Source: an uncultured Oscillospiraceae bacterium (GTDB lineage: Bacteria > Bacillota > Clostridia > Oscillospirales > Oscillospiraceae). Taken from it: 64,000 nt of DNA. The notes beneath the pieces are model-generated. The model was not told where the DNA came from. It did no database searches and saw nothing but the letters and a program-made list of their open reading frames with translations. This document shows positions 29,604 to 38,525 of this stretch, in pieces. The stretch's first letter is position 1; each line of letters starts with the position of its first letter. The stretch is taken from contig CAKTOF010000012.1 of the NCBI GenBank assembly GCA_934589675.1, forward strand, positions 7,411 through 71,410, given 5' to 3'. Both the position numbers and the translations under genes were made by a program.

Positions 29604-30863
29604 ATGGGTCTTTTGATCAAAAACGCCGTGTCGGCGCTGACCGGCGCGCCGCTTTGTGTGCTGTGTGACGGCGGAAAAATCTGCGAAATTGCGGAAAAAA
29701 TCGACGAAACGGGCCACGAGGTGCTCGACGCAGCGGGCCTGACGCTCGCGCCGGGACTTGTCGACCTGCATGTGCACTTCCGCGATCCCGGCTTTACGGA
29801 GAAGGAGGACATCCTGACCGGCGCGGCCGCGGCGGCCGCGGGCGGGTTCACGACCGTCGCGTGTATGCCGAACACGAAGCCCGTGTGCGACAGCCCGGAG
29901 ACCGTGCAGTACATCCTTGCGCGCGCGGAGCGCGCCGCCTGCCGCGTTTTTCCCATCGGCGCGGTTACGCTTGGGGAAAAGGGCGAGACGCTGACGGACT
30001 TTGACGCGCTGCGCGCATCCGGCGCCTGCGCGTTTTCTGACGACGGCGTGCCCGTTATGTCCGACGAGATCATGCGCCGGGCCATGGAAGCGGCCACGCG
30101 CCTTGGCACGATGGTCATCTCGCACTGCGAGGACGCGGACATGGTGAAGAATTACGCCTGCAACGAGGGCAGGATCTCGCGCCTGCTCGGCATCCCCGGC
30201 CGCCCGGCCGAGGCGGAGGACAAAATGGTGCGGCGCGACTGCCGTCTCGCGCTTGAGACGGGCGCGCGCGTACACATTGCCCATGTGTCCACGGCCGGCG
30301 CCGTCGACGCCATCCGCAGGGCAAAGGCCGCCGGCGCGCGCGTGACGGCCGAGACGTGCCCGCAGTATTTTATCTACACGGAGGAGCTCGTCCCGGCCAA
30401 GGGCACGATGGCGCGCGTCAACCCGCCGCTTCGCACGGAGGCAGACCGGCAGGCGATCCTGGCCGCTGTGCTCGACGGCACGATCGACATCATCGTGACC
30501 GACCACGCCCCGCACACGGACGCGGAAAAATCGCGCCCGCTGACCGAAGCGCCGAGCGGCATGGTCGGCCTTGAGACGAGCTTTGCCGCGTGCATGACGC
30601 ACCTTGTCCGGCCGGGGCTTCTGACGCTGCAGGAGCTTCTGGAGAGAATGTCCGCGCGGCCGTCACGCCTCATCGGCTGGGCAGGCGGGAGACTTGACGC
30701 CGGCGCACCGGCCGACCTTGTGCTCTTTGACCCGGACGAGGAGTGGACGGTCGACCCGGCCGCATTCCGGTCAAAGGCACACAACACGCCCTTTGCCGGG
30801 GAAAAATTGTTTGGCCGCGTAAAATCTACGATATGTGGTGGAAAAGTGACTTTTCAGGCCTGA
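29604..30863 (+). CDS. pyrC: Dihydroorotase
   Basis: The third step of UMP synthesis: ring closure of carbamoyl-aspartate. It is 419 residues, class I type. The metal-binding HVHFRDPG is at residues 54-61. Further metal ligands are in SHCED and AHVSTA, and the catalytic Asp in VTDHAPHT. A GGAGGAAATT SD precedes ATG 29604. pyrF-K-D follow on the same strand with a separate promoter inside the pyrC 3' end. pyrB, pyrE, carAB and pyrR are not in the window. Confidence 0.96.
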   Translation: MGLLIKNAVSALTGAPLCVLCDGGKICEIAEKIDETGHEVLDAAGLTLAPGLVDLHVHFRDPGFTEKEDILTGAAAAAAGGFTTVACMPNTKPVCDSPETVQYILARAERAACRVFPIGAVTLGEKGETLTDFDALRASGACAFSDDGVPVMSDEIMRRAMEAATRLGTMVISHCEDADMVKNYACNEGRISRLLGIPGRPAEAEDKMVRRDCRLALETGARVHIAHVSTAGAVDAIRRAKAAGARVTAETCPQYFIYTEELVPAKGTMARVNPPLRTEADRQAILAAVLDGTIDIIVTDHAPHTDAEKSRPLTEAPSGMVGLETSFAACMTHLVRPGLLTLQELLERMSARPSRLIGWAGGRLDAGAPADLVLFDPDEEWTVDPAAFRSKAHNTPFAGEKLFGRVKSTICGGKVTFQA

Positions 30864-30879
30864 GACTTTGTGCTATACT
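30851..30879 (+). promoter_or_regulatory. Promoter of pyrF-pyrK-pyrD inside the end of pyrC
   Basis: TTTTCA (30851-30856), 17-nt spacer and TATACT (30874-30879) with an extended TG. It overlaps the last codons of pyrC and leaves a leader of about 30 nt, too short for a PyrR attenuator. Confidence 0.55.
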
Positions 30880-30914
30880 CATACTAAATATTGAATGGAC
30901 AGGAGAGGATCACC

Positions 30915-31838
30915 TTGTCGATCGAACTGCTTCAGGAGAAGATCCGCAAAAAGAAAAACCCGACCGTGCTTGGCCTTGACCCGCGGCCGGAGTACATCCC
31001 GCAGGCGGTCATCGACCGCAATCTGGCCGAGTACGGCCAGACGCCCACGGGCATGGCGAACGCGTATATCGAGTTCTGCCATGGCCTCATCGACGCGCTC
31101 GAGCCCGTCGTTCCGGCCGTGAAGCCGCAGAGTGCCTGCTTTGAGGTGCTCGGCCACGAGGGCGTGCGCGCGCTCGAGGACGTGACGGCCTATGCAAAAA
31201 GCCGCGGCCTTTACGTCATCATGGACGCCAAGCGCGGCGACATCGGCGTGAGCGCGGAGTCGTACGCCCGCGCCTACCTCGGCAAGACCATGATCGGCGG
31301 CACGGCCTACGCGCCGTTTGACGCCGACGCCGTCACGGTGAACGGCTATCTCGGCTCGGACGGCATCACGCCGTTCACGGAGCTTTGCAAATCGGACGAT
31401 AAAGCCATTTTCCTGCTCGTCAAGACGAGCAACAAGTCCTCGCGCGAGGTGCAGGATCTCCTCACGGGCGACCGGCTGATGTACACGGTCATGGCCGACC
31501 TTGCCATGCGCCTGTCCGGCGAGCTCATCGGCCAAAGCGGCTACAGCGCCATCGGCGCCGTCGTCGGCGCGACGCACCCGGACGTGCTGCGCGAGCTGCG
31601 CCGGAAATATGACCAGCTGTTTTTCCTCGTGCCCGGCTACGGCGCGCAGGGCGCCGGCGCGGCGGACGTGCAGTACGTGTTCGACCGCTTCGGCCACGGC
31701 GCGATCATCAACGCCTCGCGCTCACTCATGTGCGCGTGGAAAAAGACGGGTGCGGACGGTGCGGATTATCCCGAAGCCTCGCGCCGCGCGGCCGAAGAGA
31801 TGAAAAACGAGCTGTCGGCCTTCGTGCAGGTGCTGTGA
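30915..31838 (+). CDS. pyrF: Orotidine-5'-phosphate decarboxylase (type 2)
   Basis: The last step to UMP. It is 307 residues, matching the longer subfamily-2 enzymes. The active-site Lys/Asp cluster is in IMDAKRGDIGVSA, with the substrate-binding end QGAGAADVQYVFD. A TTG at 30915 was chosen because an AGGAGAGG SD lies 6 nt away; an in-frame ATG at 30891 overlaps the SD. Its stop overlaps pyrK as TGATG. Confidence 0.94.
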   Translation: MSIELLQEKIRKKKNPTVLGLDPRPEYIPQAVIDRNLAEYGQTPTGMANAYIEFCHGLIDALEPVVPAVKPQSACFEVLGHEGVRALEDVTAYAKSRGLYVIMDAKRGDIGVSAESYARAYLGKTMIGGTAYAPFDADAVTVNGYLGSDGITPFTELCKSDDKAIFLLVKTSNKSSREVQDLLTGDRLMYTVMADLAMRLSGELIGQSGYSAIGAVVGATHPDVLRELRRKYDQLFFLVPGYGAQGAGAADVQYVFDRFGHGAIINASRSLMCAWKKTGADGADYPEASRRAAEEMKNELSAFVQVL

Positions 31839-32575
31839 TGGAGACGAATTTTCCGGTCGTAAGGGCCGAACGCTTCGGCGTTTACTGCGCGCTGACCATT
31901 GAGGCTGCCGCGCTGTGCGAGGCGGCGCTCCCGGGGCGCTTCCTGCATTTTCGCTGCGGAGAAAAAATGCTCCGCCGCCCCATCAGCATCTGTGACGTCC
32001 ACGCGCCGAACATCACGGTCATCTTTGAAATCAAGGGCGAGGGAACCAAGTGGCTCGCCGCGCGAAAGCCGGGCGACGAGCTCGACGTGCTCGGCCCGCT
32101 CGGCCACGGATTCCCGGAAATCCCGGGCCGCGTCCTCGTCGCCGGCGGCGGCATCGGTGCGGCGCCCATGCTGCTCACCGCCCGCCGCGCGCAGGCGTGC
32201 GACGCCGTTATGGGCTTCCGCTCGCGCGACCGGGTGCTGCTGGCCGATGAATTTGAGGCCGTGTGCGATGCAGTCAAATGGATGAGCGACGACGGCTCGT
32301 TCGGCGAGAAGGGATTTGTCGCATCCGGCGTCGCGGAGATGCTTGCAAAGCGGGACTATGCCGCCGTGCTCGCCTGCGGGCCGCAGATCATGCTGCGCAC
32401 CGTCGCCGAGGCTGCGGAAAAGGCGGGCGTCCCGTGCTATGTCAGCATGGAGCAGCGCATGGGCTGCGGCATCGGCGCGTGCCTCGTCTGCTCGTGCGCC
32501 ACAAAGGACGGCTACCGCCGCGCCTGCAAGGACGGGCCGGTATTTGATGCGAAGGAGGTCGACTGGAATGCCTGA
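31838..32575 (+). CDS. pyrK: Dihydroorotate dehydrogenase electron-transfer subunit
   Basis: An FAD/[2Fe-2S] subunit passing electrons from PyrD to NAD+. It is 245 residues. The FAD-binding RPISICD and the NAD-binding GGGIGAAPM are present. The C-terminal iron-sulfur loop has Cys in MEQRMGCGIGACLVCSC and a last Cys in RRACKDGP. The ATG at 31838 overlaps the pyrF stop, whereas an in-frame upstream start lies within pyrF. It overlaps pyrD by 8 nt. Confidence 0.95.
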   Translation: METNFPVVRAERFGVYCALTIEAAALCEAALPGRFLHFRCGEKMLRRPISICDVHAPNITVIFEIKGEGTKWLAARKPGDELDVLGPLGHGFPEIPGRVLVAGGGIGAAPMLLTARRAQACDAVMGFRSRDRVLLADEFEAVCDAVKWMSDDGSFGEKGFVASGVAEMLAKRDYAAVLACGPQIMLRTVAEAAEKAGVPCYVSMEQRMGCGIGACLVCSCATKDGYRRACKDGPVFDAKEVDWNA

Positions 32576-33479
32576 TCTTTCCGTGAACCTCTGCGGCGTC
32601 ACGCTGAAAAACCCCATCGTCGCCGCGTCCGGCACGTTTGGCTTCGGCCGCGAGTTTGAGGATTATTTTGACCTTTCCGAGATCGGCGCCATCTGCGTCA
32701 AGGGTCTGACCGTCGCTCCGCGGCAGGGCAACCCGCCCCCGCGCATCGCCGAGACGCCGTCCGGCATGCTCAACAGCGTCGGACTTCAAAACCCCGGCGT
32801 CGACGCGTTCTGCGAGCGCGAGATGCCGCATCTGAAAAACTGCGGCACGAAGATCATCGCCAACATTTCCGGCAACACGCCGGAGGAATTTCAGATTCTG
32901 GCCGAGAAGGTGACGGCGGCGGGCGTCGACCTCATCGAGGTCAACATCTCCTGCCCGAACATCCACTGCGGCGGCGCCGCATTCGGTATGCACACGGACA
33001 CGACGGAGGCGGCCACGCGCGCGGCGAAGGCCGGCGCGGGCGTGCCGGTCATCGTGAAGCTCTCGCCGAACGTGACGGACATCTGCGAGATCGCCCGCGC
33101 GGCCGAGGCCGCCGGCGCCGACGGACTGAGCCTCATCAACACGCTGCTCGGCATGCGCATTGACCTTGACACGCGCCGGCCAATCCTGCGCAACAACACG
33201 GGCGGCCTGTCCGGCCCGGCCGTGCTGCCGGTCGCCGTGCGCATGATCTGGCAGGTGGCAAATGCCGTCAGGCTGCCGATCCTCGGCATGGGCGGCGTCA
33301 GCTCCGGGCGCGACGCAGCCGAGCTGATGCTCGCGGGCGCGGACGCTGTCGGCGTCGGCGCGGAGAACCTCGTCGATCCCATGGCCTGCGTCCGAATCCG
33401 GGACGAGCTGGAGCAGTATCTGACGGAGCACCGCGTGAGTGCCGCGCGCGACCTGACGGGCGGCGTCATCGCGTACTGA
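32568..33479 (+). CDS. pyrD: Dihydroorotate dehydrogenase, class 1B catalytic subunit
   Basis: An FMN enzyme oxidising dihydroorotate; it works with PyrK. It is 303 residues. The N-terminus is LSVNLCGVTLKNPIV. The active-site base Cys is in VNISCPNIHCGG. FMN contacts are in VKLSPNVTDI and the glycine-rich GMGGVSSGRDAAE block. The start was placed at ATG 32568, overlapping pyrK; the open frame runs further upstream inside pyrK. Confidence 0.96.
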   Translation: MPDLSVNLCGVTLKNPIVAASGTFGFGREFEDYFDLSEIGAICVKGLTVAPRQGNPPPRIAETPSGMLNSVGLQNPGVDAFCEREMPHLKNCGTKIIANISGNTPEEFQILAEKVTAAGVDLIEVNISCPNIHCGGAAFGMHTDTTEAATRAAKAGAGVPVIVKLSPNVTDICEIARAAEAAGADGLSLINTLLGMRIDLDTRRPILRNNTGGLSGPAVLPVAVRMIWQVANAVRLPILGMGGVSSGRDAAELMLAGADAVGVGAENLVDPMACVRIRDELEQYLTEHRVSAARDLTGGVIAY

Positions 33480-33500
33480 CCGTAAGAAAAGAGAACCGAT

Positions 33501-34649
33501 ATGACAAAGATCTATCTCATCCGGCACGCGGAGGCGGAGGGGAACGTCTACCGACGCATCCACGGCCAATATGATTCGCTCGTGACCGAAAACGGCAAAA
33601 AGCAGATCGCAGCGCTGGCCAAACGGTTTGAAAACGTGCCCATCGCGGCGTGCTATTCCTCCGACCTCACGCGCACGAAGCTGACGGCGCAGGCCATCTG
33701 CGTGCCGCACCATCTCACGCTCCAGACAGATCCGCGCTTCCGTGAGGTCAATATGGGCATCTGGGAGGAGCACACGTTCGGCGAGATCGCGCACACGGAG
33801 CCAGAGGAATTGAGCCGCTTCAACAACGATCCGGAGCACTGGCTCGTGGAGGGAAGCGAGCCGTTCGACGTCTACACGGGCCGCTTCCTCGAGGCCATGA
33901 CCGAAAAAGCGCAGGCGCATCCCGGCCAGACCATCGCCATCGTCGCACACGGCGCTGTCATCCGCGGCATTTTGCAGCGGCTGTTCTTCTACGGCGACAA
34001 GGAGCAGGCCGGCCACTGCGACAATACGGGCGTCGCGCTCCTCACCTATGAGGATGGCAAATACACGCTGGAATACTACAACGACAACTCGCATCTGACG
34101 GACAGCATCTCCACGCTCGCGCGCCAGCACTGGTGGCGCAAGGAGACGGGGCAGTCGTATGATACGAATGTCCGCTTTGAGCCGCTTTCGGACGAGCAGA
34201 CCTACCTCGACGCCAGAAGCGACGCGTGGAGGACAGTCTACGGCGATCTGGACGGCTACAAGCCCGACGGCTTCTGGCGCGATGCGCGCGATGCCGCGCG
34301 GCGCGACCCGCAGACGCTTGCACAGGCGATTTTGTCCGGGGAGAACGTCGGCCTCATCCAGCTTGACCCGGATCGGTTCGCGTCACAGCAGATCGGCTAC
34401 ATCCCGTTTTTGTACGTCAGCCCGGCGTGGCGCGGGAAGGAGCTCGGCGTACAGCTGCTCGGCCATGCCGTCGGGTACTATCGCCCGCTGGGGCGGACGA
34501 AATTGCAGCTGAGCGTCGCAAAGCAGAACGCAGCCGCGCTGCATTTTTATGATAAGCACGGATTTCGCCCCATCGGCAAGACGCCCGGCGCGCACGGCGA
34601 TCTGCTGCTGATGGAGAAGAACATCGACCTGAAGCAATACGGCATCTGA
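33501..34649 (+). CDS. Histidine phosphatase-GNAT acetyltransferase fusion
   Basis: A 382-residue two-domain protein. Residues 1-200 form a histidine phosphatase/phosphoglycerate mutase-like domain: the RHG-type motif is RHAEAEGN at residues 8-15, and the second His is in VAHGAVIRG. Residues about 215-380 form a GNAT fold: acetyl-CoA-binding block SPAWRGKELGVQLL, then NAAALHFYDKHGF. The substrate is unknown; sugar phosphate or alpha-ribazole phosphate would be family possibilities. No close partner genes indicate the pathway. It is likely cytosolic. Confidence 0.85.
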   Translation: MTKIYLIRHAEAEGNVYRRIHGQYDSLVTENGKKQIAALAKRFENVPIAACYSSDLTRTKLTAQAICVPHHLTLQTDPRFREVNMGIWEEHTFGEIAHTEPEELSRFNNDPEHWLVEGSEPFDVYTGRFLEAMTEKAQAHPGQTIAIVAHGAVIRGILQRLFFYGDKEQAGHCDNTGVALLTYEDGKYTLEYYNDNSHLTDSISTLARQHWWRKETGQSYDTNVRFEPLSDEQTYLDARSDAWRTVYGDLDGYKPDGFWRDARDAARRDPQTLAQAILSGENVGLIQLDPDRFASQQIGYIPFLYVSPAWRGKELGVQLLGHAVGYYRPLGRTKLQLSVAKQNAAALHFYDKHGFRPIGKTPGAHGDLLLMEKNIDLKQYGI

Positions 34650-34680
34650 GTCCGCTTGAAAGCAAAGGAGAATGAGCACG

Positions 34681-36387
34681 ATGAGCCTGGAGAACCCGCA
34701 TACGATCTTCTGCCCCGCGCCGCCGCTGACCGACCCGGATTCCAACTTTAACGGCTTCCATCCCGGCACGAGCGTCCTGCCCATGGGCTACCGCAAGGAC
34801 CCGAAGGCGCTGCCGCTGCCGTGCGACATCATCTACATGCGCGACGTCGGCGTTGTCCTCCGTGACGGCGTGAGAGTCTACTGCGACATTTTCCGCCCGA
34901 ATACGGAGAAAAAGGTCCCGGTCATCTTCTGCTCGAGCGTCTTCGGCAAGAACGGCAGCTATGTCACGCTCGACTGGATCGCCGGAAAGTCCGGCAGCCC
35001 CGACCGCTACGGCATCCCGAAGGGCACGCTCTCCGAGCTTCAGATGTGGGAGGCGCCGGACCCCGCGTTCTGGTGCAATCACGGCTACGCCGTTGCGTTT
35101 TTAGACATCCGCGGCATCGGCATGAGCGAGGGAGACGCGCACTATTTCGGCAATCAGGACGCCGAGGACAACTATGACGTCATCGAGTTCCTCGGCACGC
35201 AGGACTGGTCGAACGGCTGCGTGTCCATGTCCGGCAACTCGTGGCTCGGCATCACGCAGTGGTACGTCGCGGCCAAGCGGCCGCCGCACCTGACGTGTAT
35301 CGCCCCGTGGGAGGGTCACGGCAATATGTACGTCGACGAGTACATGCGCGGCGGCATCCCGAACTGGGCGGCTGTGCGCGAGAAAATGGGCTATGGCAAC
35401 CAGCGCACGGAGGATCTTCCGGCCGAGATGGCGGCCTATCCGCTCATGAACGAGTTCTGGGAGGAGAAGATCGCCCCGTTTGAGGACATCGTCTGCCCGG
35501 CCTACGTCGTGGCCAGCTGGACATCCAACATCCACTGCCGCGGCACGTTCGAGGCGTGGCAGAAGATCTCGTCGAAGGAAAAGTGGCTGCGTGTGCACAA
35601 CATTCAGGAGTGGCCCGACCTGTACGACGAGCGCAGCGAGCAGGATCTCCTGCGCTTCTTTGACCACTACATGAAGGGCAAAAACAACGGCTGGGAGAAC
35701 ACGCCGCAGGTGCGGCTCTCCGTGCTCGATCCCGGCGGACGGGACATCATTGACCGCATCGAGCCGGCGTTCCCCATCGAGCGCGCCGAGTACCGCAAGC
35801 TCTATCTTGCCGCGGACGGCACGCTGCAAAATGAGAACGCCGCTGCGCCCGCGACGGTGCGCTACTGCGCCGACGACGGCGTGGGCGTCGCGCGCTTTAC
35901 GGTCACGTTCACCGAGGAGACGGAGATCATCGGCTACATCAAGCTCCGCGCGTGGCTCTCGGCCGACGGCGCGGACGACATGGACGTGTTCTGCTCGGTG
36001 AGCAAGAAGGACGCTGAGGGGAACTATCTTTACCACGACGCGCGCCTTCGCGTCTACAACGGGCCGGATCAGCGCCTTCGCGTCTCGCTGCGCGCTCTCG
36101 ACCCTGAAAAGTCGACGCCCGAGCAGCCCGTGCAGACGTTCCGCCGCGAGCAGAAGCTCGCCCCGGGCGAGATCGTCCCCGTCGAGATCGGCCTCTGGCC
36201 GACGAGCCTGCGCTTCCACGCCGGCGAGCAGATGGAGGTCGCGCTGTCCGGCATGCCGTATGAGATGCACCTGTCCGACGTCCCGGGCAAGATCCTTCCG
36301 ACCATCAACCACGGCGACCACATCATCCACATGGGCGGGGAGTACAACACCTATCTCTATGTCCCGTTCATCCCGCTGGACAAATAA
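34681..36387 (+). CDS. CocE/NonD family (S15-like) alpha/beta hydrolase
   Basis: A 568-residue protein of the X-Pro dipeptidyl-peptidase/CocE family. The nucleophile Ser is in SMSGNSWLG, followed by the LTCIAPWEGHGN block. The C-terminal jelly-roll domain (from about residue 390) contains RAWLSADGADDMD. Related enzymes hydrolyse acyl or amide bonds; substrate cannot be deduced. There is no signal peptide, so it is cytosolic. ATG 34681 has an AAAGGAG SD at the right distance; an ATG nine bases upstream lies too close to it. Confidence 0.85.
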   Translation: MSLENPHTIFCPAPPLTDPDSNFNGFHPGTSVLPMGYRKDPKALPLPCDIIYMRDVGVVLRDGVRVYCDIFRPNTEKKVPVIFCSSVFGKNGSYVTLDWIAGKSGSPDRYGIPKGTLSELQMWEAPDPAFWCNHGYAVAFLDIRGIGMSEGDAHYFGNQDAEDNYDVIEFLGTQDWSNGCVSMSGNSWLGITQWYVAAKRPPHLTCIAPWEGHGNMYVDEYMRGGIPNWAAVREKMGYGNQRTEDLPAEMAAYPLMNEFWEEKIAPFEDIVCPAYVVASWTSNIHCRGTFEAWQKISSKEKWLRVHNIQEWPDLYDERSEQDLLRFFDHYMKGKNNGWENTPQVRLSVLDPGGRDIIDRIEPAFPIERAEYRKLYLAADGTLQNENAAAPATVRYCADDGVGVARFTVTFTEETEIIGYIKLRAWLSADGADDMDVFCSVSKKDAEGNYLYHDARLRVYNGPDQRLRVSLRALDPEKSTPEQPVQTFRREQKLAPGEIVPVEIGLWPTSLRFHAGEQMEVALSGMPYEMHLSDVPGKILPTINHGDHIIHMGGEYNTYLYVPFIPLDK

Positions 36388-36396
36388 GAAAATTGC

Positions 36397-36436
36397 AAAA
36401 GACGCGCTGTACGAAATCTGTACGGCGCGTCTTTTT
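36397..36436. terminator. Bidirectional terminator
   Basis: An AAAAGACGCGC...GCGCGTCTTTT stem, arms about 36397-36412 and 36420-36435, ends the hydrolase gene. On the other strand it also serves the convergent small lipoprotein gene, whose stop is at 36439. Confidence 0.8.
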
Positions 36437-36438
36437 TC

Positions 36439-36702
36439 TCAGCGGATGCCGGCCGTGCCGGACTGCGCGGCGCCAGTGCGGCCTGCGTTAGTCCGGGCGG
36501 TGTTCGTGCGGCCGGTGCGGCGGGGATCCGTGCGGCGGGCGCCGTTTGCCGGCGCCGTCGTGGCATAGCCGCCGCCGTTGACGCGGCCATTGTCCGTCGT
36601 CGAGATGTTGCCGGCCGGGCCGTACAGCCCTGTGTCCGCGCAGCCTGTCAGGGCGGCGAGCGAGAGCATCGCGGCAAAGATCAGAGCCAGAGTGCGTTTC
36701 AT
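36439..36702 (-). CDS. Small lipoprotein with Arg/Thr/Asn/Gly-rich tail
   Basis: An 87-residue secreted lipoprotein. The signal peptide (MKRTLALIFAAMLSLAALTGC) ends in a lipobox LTGC, so Cys21 should be lipidated. The mature part is low complexity: a Gly/Asn/Thr-rich stretch (NGRVNGGGYATT), then a repeated Arg-Thr pattern (RTDPRRTGRTNTARTNAGRTG). No recognised domain. ATG 36702 follows a CAGGAGGA SD; a longer frame upstream lacks a signal peptide at its start. It is convergent with the CocE-type gene and divergent from rubrerythrin. Confidence 0.7.
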   Translation of the reverse strand: MKRTLALIFAAMLSLAALTGCADTGLYGPAGNISTTDNGRVNGGGYATTAPANGARRTDPRRTGRTNTARTNAGRTGAAQSGTAGIR

Positions 36703-36797
36703 ATCCGTTCCTCCTGAATGATGAGATTTGAGGCTTCTTTTCGTAGTATTCTCCGCGCCGCGCGTAAGTTGCGATGAAAATTCTGCCACTTTTTGCG

Positions 36798-36826
36798 TTG
36801 ACAAGGCGCGGGAAACAGGCTACGAT
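36798..36826 (+). promoter_or_regulatory. Sigma-A promoter of rubrerythrin gene
   Basis: Perfect TTGACA (36798-36803), 17-nt spacer and TACGAT (36821-36826), 45 nt before the start. No PerR-type box was recognised. Confidence 0.75.
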
Positions 36827-36870
36827 GGGATTGCTCCCCAAACCAAATCAGTCTTCAGGAGGATGAAAAA

Positions 36871-37404
36871 ATGGAACTCAAGGGCAGCCGTACGGAGGCC
36901 AATCTGGCCTACGCGTTCTCGGGCGAATCCCAGGCGCGCAACAAATATACATATTTCGCCTCCACGGCGAAAAAAGAGGGCTATGAGCAGATCGCCGCGA
37001 TCTTCACGGAGACGGCGGACAACGAAAAAGAGCACGCAAAAATGTGGCTCAAGCTGCTCGGCGGCATCGGCAGCACGCCGGAAAATCTCATTGCCGCCGC
37101 GGCCGGCGAGAACGAAGAGTGGACGCAGATGTACAGGGAGTTTGCCGAGGTCGCCCGCGAGGAGGGCTTTGACGCCATCGCAAAGATGTTCGAGGGCGTC
37201 GCCGCCATCGAAAAAACGCACGAGGAGCGCTACCTCAAGCTGCTGGAAAACCTGAAAAACGGCGCGGTCTTTGAGCGCGACGGCGAGTGCATCTGGGTCT
37301 GCCGCAACTGCGGCCACATCCACAAGGGCAAAACCGCCCCGGAGGTCTGCCCGGTCTGCGCGCATCCGCAGTCGTATTTTGAGCTTCGCGCGACGAATTA
37401 TTAA
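36871..37404 (+). CDS. rbr: Rubrerythrin
   Basis: A peroxide-reducing non-haem di-iron protein of anaerobes, 177 residues. The N-terminal four-helix ferritin-like domain (about residues 1-135) provides Glu/His ligands in the EANLAYAFSGE, ADNEKEHAK and EKTHEERY segments. The C-terminal rubredoxin-like Fe(Cys)4 site uses CRNCG and CPVCAHP. Monocistronic, between its own promoter and terminator, as expected for an oxidative-stress gene. Confidence 0.96.
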   Translation: MELKGSRTEANLAYAFSGESQARNKYTYFASTAKKEGYEQIAAIFTETADNEKEHAKMWLKLLGGIGSTPENLIAAAAGENEEWTQMYREFAEVAREEGFDAIAKMFEGVAAIEKTHEERYLKLLENLKNGAVFERDGECIWVCRNCGHIHKGKTAPEVCPVCAHPQSYFELRATNY

Positions 37405-37407
37405 AAA

Positions 37408-37438
37408 AATCCGGCGTCTGAACCTCAGACGCCGGATT
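37408..37438. terminator. Bidirectional terminator of rbr / DMT transporter
   Basis: Arms 37408-37421 (AATCCGGCGTCTGA) and 37425-37438 perfect, loop ACC, with T-runs on both strands. Confidence 0.85.
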
Positions 37439-37472
37439 TTGCTATGCAAAGGCGCAGCAAATGCAAGAAATT

Positions 37473-38369
37473 TTACGCCGCTTTATTCTTGCTGAGCGGC
37501 AGCTGCGCCAGCACGATGGCCGCGAACATCAGAAGGCAGCCGAAAAGCTCGCGGGCGCTGAGCGATTCGCGCAGCAAAAGCCAGCCGAACAGGGCTGCAA
37601 ACACGGACTCCAGACTCATGAGCAGCGACGCGACCGTCGGGTTTGTGTATTTCTGCCCGATGATCTGGAACGTGTAGCCGATGCCGCACGAGCAGATGCC
37701 CGCATAGGCGATCGGAAGAGCGCACTCGGCCAGCGCAGCGGCGGAGGGCTGCTCGCACACGAGCGCGGCGATGCCCGAGAGCACCGCGCACACGGCAAAC
37801 TGGATGCAGGAAAGCCGCACGCCGTCCACAAGCGGGCTGTAATGGTCAATGACGAGGATGTGCAGCGTAAAGGCGATGGCGCTGCAAAACACGAGAATGT
37901 CGCCGCGGCCGACGGAAAAGCCGCTTTTCACGCACAGAAGGTACAGCCCGCCGACGGCGAGCGCGACGCCCGTCCATGTGTTCCAGCCCGGGCGGCGGCG
38001 GAACAGCAGCCCCGCGATCGGCACGAGCACGATGTACATCGCCGTAATGAACCCGGCCTTGCCGGCCGTCGTGTAGCAGATGCCGATCTGCTGGATGTTG
38101 CCCGCGACCGTGAGCACGAGGCCGCAGATGAGCCCCGCGCGCCAGAGCGTTCTGCGCTCGGCCTTCGAGTGCGTCCTTCCGGGCGCGCCGTTTTTGCGGT
38201 CCATGATGAAAATAACAGGCAGCAGCACGAGCGCGCCGAGCGCCGAGCGCGCGGCCTGGAAGGTGAACGGCCCGATGTGATCCATGCTGACGCTCTGCGC
38301 GACGAACGCCGCGCCCCAGATCATGGCCGTGAGCAGAAGCAGCACATTTCCTTTGAATTCTCTTTTCAA
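37473..38369 (-). CDS. EamA/DMT-family transporter
   Basis: A 298-residue drug/metabolite-transporter-type permease with ten predicted transmembrane helices in two EamA repeats. The first begins VLLLLTAMIWGAAFVAQ. The second contains LQIGICYTTAGKAGFITAMYIVLVP (partly quoted). Likely exports amino acids or other small metabolites; substrate unknown. A TTG at 38369 was chosen because CGGAGGCG sits 7 nt upstream; the open frame extends 25 codons further without an SD. Confidence 0.85.
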   Translation of the reverse strand: MKREFKGNVLLLLTAMIWGAAFVAQSVSMDHIGPFTFQAARSALGALVLLPVIFIMDRKNGAPGRTHSKAERRTLWRAGLICGLVLTVAGNIQQIGICYTTAGKAGFITAMYIVLVPIAGLLFRRRPGWNTWTGVALAVGGLYLLCVKSGFSVGRGDILVFCSAIAFTLHILVIDHYSPLVDGVRLSCIQFAVCAVLSGIAALVCEQPSAAALAECALPIAYAGICSCGIGYTFQIIGQKYTNPTVASLLMSLESVFAALFGWLLLRESLSARELFGCLLMFAAIVLAQLPLSKNKAA

Positions 38370-38465
38370 TCCAGACGCCTCCGAATGCCCCGGCGCGGGG
38401 CGGTGTAACGTGTCTACGATAGCGCACCGGGTGGGGAAAGTCAACGAGAATTTCGTCGATGTCGG

Positions 38466-38494
38466 TTGTATCGTGCCGGTAATTGTGCTATGAT
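38466..38494 (+). promoter_or_regulatory. Promoter of xpt
   Basis: TTGTAT (38466-38471), 17-nt spacer and TATGAT (38489-38494) with an extended TG. The leader is about 30 nt, too short for a purine riboswitch. Confidence 0.65.
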
Positions 38495-38525
38495 AAATGC
38501 ACTTGTTTTTGCAGGAGGAGAGGTC

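Noticed and set aside
29590..30915. PyrR attenuators in front of pyrC or pyrF
   Set aside because: No anti-terminator/terminator pair is seen; the pyrF leader is about 30 nt, and no PyrR binding loop was recognised.
32442..34130. A 562-codon minus-strand open frame opposite pyrK, pyrD and the phosphatase fusion
   Set aside because: Runs over three well-identified plus-strand genes, with no SD and no recognisable domains.
38410..38525. Possible purine riboswitch before xpt
   Set aside because: The promoter at 38466-38494 leaves only about 30 nt of leader, and no conserved riboswitch core was found.
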